Made by a program: the position numbers and the translations under genes
The notes under the pieces: generated by a model
What the model saw: only the letters and a program-made list of their open reading frames with translations
What the model was told of the DNA's origin: nothing
The model's database searches: none
Source of the DNA: Eubacteriales Family XIII. Incertae Sedis bacterium
GTDB taxonomy: Bacteria > Bacillota > Clostridia > Peptostreptococcales > Anaerovoracaceae
Assembly: GCA_031254995.1 (NCBI GenBank)
Contig: JAIRTJ010000189.1
Location: 1-5,315 of the forward strand
Length of the DNA stretch: 5,315 nucleotides
Reading direction: 5' to 3'
In this document: in pieces, positions 1-4,805 of the stretch
Position numbering within the stretch: the first letter of the stretch is position 1
How the letters are laid out: each line of letters opens with the position of its first letter

Positions 1-3
1 CGA

Positions 4-68
4 GAATGTTTCAACAATATGTTGTAGAGAATGTGCGTTCTCATACCGAATGTTGAGGGGTCAATGTT
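4..68. repeat. Cluster of GAATGT-like motifs and short inverted repeats upstream of alr
   Basis: GAATGT occurs at 4-9, 29-34 and 48-53, and a CAATGT variant at 62-67. The longer direct repeat GAGAATGT is present at 2-9 and 27-34. Two short inverted repeats lie among them: CAACA/TGTTG at 12-16 and 20-24, and GAGAA/TTCTC at 27-31 and 38-42. No convincing gene covers this stretch. It lies 45 to 110 bp upstream of the predicted alr -35 box, so it could hold protein-binding sites or be the tail of a neighbouring region cut by the window. The motifs are short and chance is a real alternative. Confidence 0.3.
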
Positions 69-77
69 TGAAATCGA

Positions 78-95
78 ATGCGCGCACGCGCGCGT
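78..95. other. 18-bp alternating purine-pyrimidine tract (possible Z-DNA former)
   Basis: From 78 to 95 every base alternates purine and pyrimidine, almost all as CG/GC steps with a single CA step. Such tracts are known to flip to left-handed Z-DNA under negative supercoiling. It ends 17 bp before the predicted -35 box of alr. The alternation is seen directly; any structural or regulatory role is inference. Confidence 0.4.
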
Positions 96-112
96 CCCCG
101 GTCGCAAGCCCC

Positions 113-142
113 TTGAGTATCGGCATTAATTTATGGTATACT
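113..142 (+). promoter_or_regulatory. Predicted sigma-A-type promoter of alr
   Basis: The -35 hexamer is TTGAGT at 113-118 (four of six bases match TTGACA). After an 18-bp spacer the -10 hexamer is TATACT at 137-142 (five of six match TATAAT). TGG directly precedes the -10 box, giving an extended -10 element, which compensates for the slightly long spacer. Transcription would begin near 149, leaving a leader of about 60 nt before the alr ATG. Short inverted arms ATCGG (119-123) and CCGAT (145-149) flank the -10 box and could be an operator, but this is weak. Confidence 0.7.
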
Positions 143-165
143 AACCGATGCAGGCATAAGGGAAA

Positions 166-186
166 CTGCTCGCGCTTGCGAGGCAG
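166..186 (+). promoter_or_regulatory. Bulged hairpin in the alr 5' leader
   Basis: Positions 166-173 (CTGCTCGC) pair with 178-186 (GCGAGGCAG) as eight base pairs, with G182 bulged and a four-base loop at 174-177. No U-run follows, so it does not look like an intrinsic terminator. It lies between the predicted transcription start and the start codon and could act in RNA stability or translation. A further five-base complement, GCATA at 154-158 with TATGC at 211-215, would enclose the hairpin and cover the alr ATG. I do not recognise a known riboswitch class. Confidence 0.45.
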
Positions 187-211
187 ATGATACGGAAAGC
201 GGTTGAAAACT

Positions 212-1357
212 ATGCGCAATGAGACAAGGAGAGCGGCCTGGGCTGAGATCAGGTTGTCCGAGATCCGAAACAATTACAGAGCCATCCGAGCGTTGGCCGG
301 CGACAGCGAGATTATCGCGGCGATAAAGGCGGACGCCTACGGACACGGCGCCGTAAAGGTAGCGTGGGAACTCGTCAAAGAAGGTGTGGATGCGTTCGGC
401 ATCGCAACGCTGAACGAGGCGGTGCAGCTCAGAGCTTCAGGCATACGCACGGACATAGTCCTGTTCGGAGCGACGCCGAGAGGGAACGTCAAGGATCTCT
501 TGGATCTGCGCGTCATCCCCGTGATCACCTCCTTTGAGGACGCGCGTTTGCTGTCCGAGGCCGCGGAGCGATTCGCGCCGAAGGAGACCGTCGAGGCGCT
601 TATCAGTTTGGAAACGGGAATGGGTCGCCTTGGATTCTTGGACGACGAAGAGGGGTTGCAAGCCATCATCGCCATAGACGACCTTCCGCATATAAAGATC
701 AAGGGGTGGATGTCTCACTTCGCGACATCGGAGGATCCCGATCCGACATACTCCCTCTCGCAGATCGAGAAATTCCTATCCTTCGAACGGCAATTGCGCG
801 AATTCGGCATCGCGCCGGGCTACCGCACCATCGCGAACAGCGCGGCCATCGTCAATTATCCGCAGGCGCATTTTGAAGCCGTGCGCCCGGGGCTGTCGCT
901 GTACGGGCTTTACGCGTCTGAACGCATTGACAAGACTCGTCTCCCTCTTTCCCCCGTCATGAGCGTAAAGGCGCATATCGTCTGTCTGCGAAAGACGCCT
1001 CCCGGATTTTCCGTCAGTTACGGCAGGAAATTCGTCACGAGCAGGGAAAGCCTCATAGCGACGCTTCCGCTCGGTTACGCCGACGGACTTCCCCGCGCCA
1101 TCACGGGCAAGGGACGCGTACTCGTCAGGGGAGCTTACGCGCCTATCGTCGGATCCGTCTGCATGGATCAGTGCATGGCGGACGTCACGGACATCCCGGG
1201 CGTGCAGGAGTATGACGAGGTCATATTGATGGGAGAACAGGGAGGATTGTCCATTACGGCGGAGGAGATCGCGGAGAAATCAGGCACGATCAATTACGAG
1301 GTCGTCACCCGATTCGGACAGAGGCTTTCAAAGGTATATCCGCAGGAATACGCATAG
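212..1357 (+). CDS. alr: Alanine racemase
   Basis: This PLP-dependent cytoplasmic enzyme interconverts L- and D-alanine for peptidoglycan synthesis. The protein of 381 residues has the normal family length: an N-terminal TIM barrel and a C-terminal beta domain. The PLP lysine is K39 in KADAYGHG (39-46). TGMGRLGF (135-142), the HFA motif at H169, RPGLSLYG (225-232), the second catalytic base Y270 and the VCMDQ motif near the C-terminus are all present. At the position of the carbamylated lysine of the Geobacillus enzyme (family motif LK-x-D-TGM) this protein has Ser132, with Glu134 in place of Asp. I chose the ATG at 212 because it puts K39 at its usual number; an in-frame TTG at 203 is possible but lies only 3 nt from the GGAAAG at 194-199. 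Its own promoter lies upstream, and it converges with ychF. Identification is firm; Alr rather than a related serine racemase is an inference from motifs. Confidence 0.96.
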   Translation: MRNETRRAAWAEIRLSEIRNNYRAIRALAGDSEIIAAIKADAYGHGAVKVAWELVKEGVDAFGIATLNEAVQLRASGIRTDIVLFGATPRGNVKDLLDLRVIPVITSFEDARLLSEAAERFAPKETVEALISLETGMGRLGFLDDEEGLQAIIAIDDLPHIKIKGWMSHFATSEDPDPTYSLSQIEKFLSFERQLREFGIAPGYRTIANSAAIVNYPQAHFEAVRPGLSLYGLYASERIDKTRLPLSPVMSVKAHIVCLRKTPPGFSVSYGRKFVTSRESLIATLPLGYADGLPRAITGKGRVLVRGAYAPIVGSVCMDQCMADVTDIPGVQEYDEVILMGEQGGLSITAEEIAEKSGTINYEVVTRFGQRLSKVYPQEYA

Positions 1358-1381
1358 GCGCGAGAGCGCAAAGCCTCGCTC
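1358..1381. terminator. Convergent alr/ychF junction with short hairpins, terminator uncertain
   Basis: Only 22 bp separate the stop codons of alr and ychF. GCGC-GAGA-GCGC (1358-1369) gives a four-pair stem with a GNRA-type loop. Alternative five-pair stems are GCGAG (1360-1364) with CTCGC (1375-1379) and GAGCG (1364-1368) with CGCTC (1377-1381). There is no T-run on either strand, so this is not a classic intrinsic terminator. It could stop RNA polymerase weakly in both directions, or termination may be Rho-dependent or occur inside the opposite gene. Confidence 0.25.
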
Positions 1382-2471
1382 ACACGTTGAACAGGAAATG
1401 CATCACGTCCCCGTCCTTGACGACGTAATCCTTGCCCTCCGAACGAACAAGTCCCTTTTCGCGCGCGGCGCTCAAACCGCCGCATGAGATCAGATCCGCG
1501 TAATCAACGGTCTCCGCGCGAATAAAACCCCTTTCAAAATCACTGTGTATCCTGCCGGCAGCTTCGGGAGCCTTCGCTCCGCGTCGAACGGTCCACGCTC
1601 GCGCCTCGGGTTCGCCCGCCGTGAAAAACGAGATGAGATCCAAAAGCCGATAGGACGCCCTGATGAGTTGATTCAGACCGGATTCTCCGATGCCGAGTTC
1701 CTCCATGAAAATCGCCCTCTCCGCTTCATCCAGTTCCGCCAATTCCGCCTCGACCTTCGCGGACAGAACCGCAGTACCCGCGCCCTCCGCCTGCGCGACG
1801 GAACGAACCGCGGACACGTAAGCGTTATTCTCGAAGTCGCCCGCCGCGTCCTCCGACACGTTTGCGACATAGATGACGGGCTTGAACGTCAAGAGATCCA
1901 AACGCTTTGCGATCGCAAACGCCTCGTCGTTGAAATCCAAAGCCCGTGCGGGCTTGCCGGCTTCAAGTCCCTCTTTAAGAAAAGTCAGGACATCCAACTC
2001 TTTTCCGAGGCTCTTATCGCCCTTCAAACCCTTTCGCGTCTTTTCGATGCGTCGATCCAACAATTCCAGATCGGAGAAGATCAATTCCAAATTGACGACC
2101 TCAATGTCGGCGATGGGATCCGGCGCTCCGTTCACATGGACCACCTTCTCATCGTCGAAGCAACGCACTGTGTGAATGATGGCCGCCGCTTCTCTGACAT
2201 GACCGAGGAATTTATTCCCCAAACCCTCGCCCTTCGACGCGCCCTTGACGAGACCCGCAATGTCGTAAAACTCCACGGTCGCGCGTATGATTTTCTTGGA
2301 GCGAAACATCTCGTGAAGGACGTCCAGCCGCTCATCGGGAACCGCGACGACGCCGACATTAGGTTCAATGGTGCAGAACGGGTAGTTTGCAGTTTCCGCT
2401 CCCGCATGCGTGATGGCGTTGAACAAAGCGCTCTTCCCGACATTGGGAAGCCCCACGATACCCAGTTTCAT
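1380..2471 (-). CDS. ychF: Ribosome-associated, redox-responsive ATPase YchF (OLA1 family)
   Basis: YchF is a near-universal Obg-family P-loop protein that prefers ATP to GTP and binds ribosomes; in E. coli it is linked to oxidative stress and to translation of leaderless mRNA. The 363-residue length is typical. G1 is GLPNVGKS (7-14), the conserved PFCTIEP with Cys33 follows, G3 is DIAG (70-73), and the usual NKxD of G4 is replaced by NVSE (204-207), the family hallmark behind ATP use. His112 aligns with the catalytic His114 of E. coli YchF. A helical insert covers about 125-195, and a C-terminal TGS domain runs from about 280 to the end, closing with the conserved VKDGDVMHFLFNV. The ATG overlaps the lgt stop (ATGA) and has GGAGGA six bases upstream, so it is likely translationally coupled to lgt and is the last gene of the operon. 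Confidence 0.97.
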   Translation of the reverse strand: MKLGIVGLPNVGKSALFNAITHAGAETANYPFCTIEPNVGVVAVPDERLDVLHEMFRSKKIIRATVEFYDIAGLVKGASKGEGLGNKFLGHVREAAAIIHTVRCFDDEKVVHVNGAPDPIADIEVVNLELIFSDLELLDRRIEKTRKGLKGDKSLGKELDVLTFLKEGLEAGKPARALDFNDEAFAIAKRLDLLTFKPVIYVANVSEDAAGDFENNAYVSAVRSVAQAEGAGTAVLSAKVEAELAELDEAERAIFMEELGIGESGLNQLIRASYRLLDLISFFTAGEPEARAWTVRRGAKAPEAAGRIHSDFERGFIRAETVDYADLISCGGLSAAREKGLVRSEGKDYVVKDGDVMHFLFNV

Positions 2472-3250
2472 GAGCCGTCCTCCGAAACGTCGACTCGCTT
2501 CAAGGCTTCGCCGCGCTTGTATCTCCGATACAGAATGACGTAGGCGACGATGCCGCCGACGAAGGCGACGACGCTGAACACCTGCGCCTGTCGCAACGAC
2601 CCGATCATGAGACTGTCCGTCCTAAGTCCCTCGACGAAAAAGCGCTCCAGCGAATAGAGAATCGTGTACAGCAAAAATGTCTGTCCCGTGAACTTCCGGC
2701 GATTGTCAATCCAAATCAGGAAGAAGAACAGCAGAAAACACCAAATGGATTCGTAGAGAAATGTCGGGTGAACCTTCATTCCGTCCACCGTGATCGCCCA
2801 AGGCAGATCCGTAGGCCCGCCGTGCGCTTCCGAATTGAAGTAATTGCCCCACCGTCCGATAGCCTGTCCGAGAGGAACGGACGCGAAGCCGAGATCCATG
2901 AAATTCAATGGGGAATCTTTCCAAAAACGGCAACAAACCAAAAGCGCCAGAACGCCGAAGATCAGACCTCCGTGTATCGCGAGGCCGCCTTCCCTCACGC
3001 GAAAGACCCGCATCCAATCCTCCGAGTAATAGGACAGATTGAAGAGAACGTAGTAGACGCGCAGGCCTACCATGCCGCAAAGGACGATAATAACGGCGTA
3101 ATTCAGGCATTTATCGGCAGATATGCCATGTTTCGGCGCGCGTTTGCATGTGACGATGACGGTCAGCGCCACGCCAAGCGCCACGAGTATGCCGTACCAC
3201 AGGATGTCAATCCCGAATACGGAAAATGCGACTCTATTCGGTATAGGCAT
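2468..3250 (-). CDS. lgt: Prolipoprotein diacylglyceryl transferase
   Basis: Lgt is an integral membrane enzyme that moves a diacylglyceryl group from phosphatidylglycerol to the lipobox cysteine of prolipoproteins, the first step in lipoprotein maturation. The 260-residue protein has about seven hydrophobic segments, for example near 14-34, 49-70, 92-107, 168-181 and 221-241. Conserved motifs are REGGLAIHGGLIFG (86-99, His93 corresponding to E. coli His103), GRWGNYFNSEAHG (132-144, with Arg133, Asn136 and Glu141), HPTFLYE (161-167) and RFFVEGLRTDSL (203-214). These cover the family's essential residues, so the enzyme should be active. The ATG lies inside the 3' end of rpe (17-nt overlap) behind a perfect AAGGAGGT, and the stop overlaps the ychF start by 4 nt. 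Placement directly after rpe ties lipoprotein maturation to the kinase operon; I infer co-transcription rather than a proven functional link. Confidence 0.97.
   Translation of the reverse strand: MPIPNRVAFSVFGIDILWYGILVALGVALTVIVTCKRAPKHGISADKCLNYAVIIVLCGMVGLRVYYVLFNLSYYSEDWMRVFRVREGGLAIHGGLIFGVLALLVCCRFWKDSPLNFMDLGFASVPLGQAIGRWGNYFNSEAHGGPTDLPWAITVDGMKVHPTFLYESIWCFLLFFFLIWIDNRRKFTGQTFLLYTILYSLERFFVEGLRTDSLMIGSLRQAQVFSVVAFVGGIVAYVILYRRYKRGEALKRVDVSEDGS
2478..2483 (-). promoter_or_regulatory. Ribosome binding site of ychF
   Basis: GGAGGA on the minus strand ends six bases before the ychF ATG (2469-2471) and lies inside the last codons of lgt. It confirms the start choice, which also matches the family N-terminus MKLGIVGLPNVGKS. 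Confidence 0.85.
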
Positions 3251-3899
3251 CGGCGACCTCCTTAAATTTGCGCAGAGCGGAAAGAGGATCGGGAGCGCTC
3301 ACCGCCGCCGACCCGACGGTGAGAATATCCGCGCCCGCCTCAATGACGCTTCGCATGTTTTCCGTATTGATTCCGCCATCCGCGGCGATTTTGAAGTTTA
3401 AGCCCCTCTCCGAGCGCATTTCGCTGTATAAGCGAATCTTGTCGAGGACGCCGGGAATGAAAGACTGTCCGCCGAAACCCGGATTGACGGACATCACGAG
3501 TATTTGATCCGCATAGTCCAACACGTAATCCAGCGCAGCCGGATGCGTCGCCGGATTCAGTGCGACGCCGCACTTCGCGCCGAGTGACTTGATTCGGCGC
3601 AGGACGCGATCAAGATGACGGCAAGCCTCGCAATGCACCGTGATATATTCGGTGTTTTCGGTGACATACCGTTCCAAGATGTCATCCGGCTCCTCGGTCA
3701 TGAGGTGCACGTCGAAGGGCAACTCCGTCTTGCCCGCGAGCGAAGCGATCACCGCCGAACCGAAGGAGATGTTCGGCACGAAATGTCCGTCCATCACATC
3801 CATGTGAATGTAATCCGCACCTCCGGACTTCGCCGTCTCAAGGGTCTTGCGCAAGTCGGAAAAATCCGCTGAAAGTATGGATAATGATAATTGCGTCAC
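3234..3899 (-). CDS. rpe: Ribulose-phosphate 3-epimerase
   Basis: Rpe interconverts D-ribulose 5-phosphate and D-xylulose 5-phosphate in the pentose phosphate pathway; it is a cytosolic TIM-barrel metal enzyme. With the GTG start the protein has 221 residues, the usual family length. LSLSILSADF (4-13) is the normal N-terminus with Ser7. The metal ligands are His32 and Asp34 in HMDVMDGHFVPN (32-43), His65 in DVHLM, and Asp174 in ADGGIN (173-178); the two Asp residues are also the acid/base pair. SVNPGFGGQSF (137-147) is the phosphate-loop signature. The GTG (3897-3899) overlaps the rsgA stop as GTGA, and AAGGAG lies 12 nt upstream, with AGGA nearer at 7 nt. An in-frame ATG at 4019 would add 40 non-homologous residues and overlap rsgA by 124 nt, so I rejected it. 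The 3' end overlaps lgt by 17 nt. Confidence 0.97.
   Translation of the reverse strand: MTQLSLSILSADFSDLRKTLETAKSGGADYIHMDVMDGHFVPNISFGSAVIASLAGKTELPFDVHLMTEEPDDILERYVTENTEYITVHCEACRHLDRVLRRIKSLGAKCGVALNPATHPAALDYVLDYADQILVMSVNPGFGGQSFIPGVLDKIRLYSEMRSERGLNFKIAADGGINTENMRSVIEAGADILTVGSAAVSAPDPLSALRKFKEVADAYTE
3256..3263 (-). promoter_or_regulatory. Ribosome binding site of lgt inside rpe
   Basis: AAGGAGGT on the minus strand ends five bases before the lgt ATG (3248-3250). It is a near-perfect anti-16S match and is embedded in the final codons of rpe, so lgt can be started independently as well as by ribosomes ending on rpe. Confidence 0.9.
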
Positions 3900-4786
3900 T
3901 TTGTTTTCCTTCTCCTTTCTTCCGAAGTCCGTCGTTCCGTTTCTGACAGCAACCTCGCATAGGACTCGTAACGCGACTTCGCGATCAGACCGTCGCGCAA
4001 GGCTGCGGTCACCGCGCACCCAGGTTCATTCATATGCCTGCAATCGTCGAAGCGGCAACCTTCGCTCGCGAACCCGATCTCAGGGAAATACGCGTCCAGA
4101 CGCGCATCCGCAGCGAGACTCGTCGCCCCTTCGAAAGCCGTATATCCCGGCGTATCGTAGATCGCCGCGCCGAAATCCGTGTCGAAGATCTCCACATGGC
4201 GCGTGGTATGCCGCCCCCGACCCGTTCTTTCGCTCACCTCTCCCGTAATCAAGGCCTCGTCGGCTACGAACCGCTTGATGAGACATGTCTTTCCCACGCC
4301 CGACGGTCCCGCGAAAGCTACACGGCGATTATGCATGAGCGATCTCAGACGCTCCGTTCCCTCGCCCGTCTTCGCACTGACGAACACGGTGGGATAGATC
4401 GGCGCGTAGACGGTTTCCATATAGTCGCGGCCGCCGGAAAGATCCGTCTTGTTGACGCAGACGACGGCATTGACGCCGGCGGCCTCAGCCGTCACGAGAA
4501 AGCGATCCAATATCTCGGGGTTCGGCGAAGGGTTCGCTAAAGCCACAACGGCGATGAATAAGTCGATGTTCGCGATAGGGGGACGGACGAACTCATTTCG
4601 TCTCGGCAGTATTCGTTCAACCAAGCCCTCGTCCTCTTCCCGCATTCTTATCGTCACCTCGTCGCCGACCAAGGGAATCGAGCCGTCTTTTTTGAAGATG
4701 CCGCGAGCCTTGCAGGTACGGACATCCGCGCCGGTCTTGACGTAATAGAATCCCGAGATTCCCTTTATGATCGTACCCCTGATCAA
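3896..4786 (-). CDS. rsgA: Ribosome small subunit-dependent GTPase RsgA (YjeQ/CpgA)
   Basis: RsgA is a circularly permuted GTPase that acts as a late checkpoint in 30S maturation. The 296 residues show, in order, an OB-fold (about 1-65, opening GTIIKGISGFYYV), G4 NKTD (112-115), G5 SAKTG (137-141), G1 GPSGVGKT (160-167), the GRGRHTTRHVE switch (189-199), G3 DTPG (211-214) and a zinc knuckle with Cys244, Cys249, His251 and Cys257. The permuted G4-G5-G1-G3 order is diagnostic. The start is TTG at 4784-4786: it aligns with the B. subtilis N-terminus, and no ATG or GTG lies between it and the in-frame stop at 4799-4801. It begins 7 nt after prkC, as in other Firmicutes where PrkC phosphorylates RsgA/CpgA. 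In B. subtilis CpgA is also reported to clear 4-phosphoerythronate, an inhibitor of the pentose phosphate pathway, which gives its neighbour rpe a metabolic sense. Confidence 0.96.
   Translation of the reverse strand: MIRGTIIKGISGFYYVKTGADVRTCKARGIFKKDGSIPLVGDEVTIRMREEDEGLVERILPRRNEFVRPPIANIDLFIAVVALANPSPNPEILDRFLVTAEAAGVNAVVCVNKTDLSGGRDYMETVYAPIYPTVFVSAKTGEGTERLRSLMHNRRVAFAGPSGVGKTCLIKRFVADEALITGEVSERTGRGRHTTRHVEIFDTDFGAAIYDTPGYTAFEGATSLAADARLDAYFPEIGFASEGCRFDDCRHMNEPGCAVTAALRDGLIAKSRYESYARLLSETERRTSEERRRKTK
3908..3917 (-). promoter_or_regulatory. Ribosome binding region of rpe, supporting its GTG start
   Basis: On the minus strand AAGGAG (3912-3917) and a second AGGA (3907-3910) precede the GTG at 3897-3899 by 12 and 7 nt. 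Both lie in the last codons of rsgA. Together with the GTGA stop/start overlap and the family N-terminus, they decide the non-ATG start. Confidence 0.75.
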
Positions 4787-4805
4787 ATGCTCATCAACTC
4801 ACCTT
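4783..4805 (-). promoter_or_regulatory. prkC-rsgA junction: weak RBS, 3-codon ORF and TTG start
   Basis: On the minus strand the order is AAGGTGAG (4798-4805, a weak ribosome binding site), the prkC stop TGA (4794-4796), an ATG sharing its last A (4792-4794), a three-codon reading frame M-S-I, and its stop TGA (4783-4785), which overlaps the rsgA TTG start (4784-4786). Ribosomes ending on prkC could re-start on rsgA directly or through the tiny frame. The arrangement is seen; its use is inference. Confidence 0.45.

Noticed and set aside
203..211. TTG at 203 as the alr start
   Set aside because: It is only 3 nt from the GGAAAG and adds three residues; ATG at 212 gives the standard K39 numbering. 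It cannot be fully excluded.
61..346. Short minus-strand frames over the alr upstream region and start
   Set aside because: They overlap the promoter and alr N-terminus, lack ribosome binding sites, and resemble no family.
1545..2543. A 332-codon plus-strand reading frame opposite ychF
   Set aside because: It is the mirror of a clearly real ychF gene, is rich in Arg, shows no domain motif, and has no ribosome binding site; a by-product of the GC-rich codon pattern.
2768..3265. A 165-codon plus-strand frame opposite lgt
   Set aside because: It lies entirely against lgt and the rpe end, with low-complexity basic sequence and no recognisable family.
3900..4019. A 40-codon upstream extension of rpe to an ATG at 4019
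   Set aside because: The added residues are Arg-rich, out of frame with rsgA which is coding there, and absent from normal Rpe; the GTG at 3899 has a ribosome binding site and gives the standard length.
4301..4310. Thr in place of Ser at the end of the RsgA P-loop (GVGKT)
   Set aside because: Either residue binds magnesium in P-loop GTPases, so this is not a defect.
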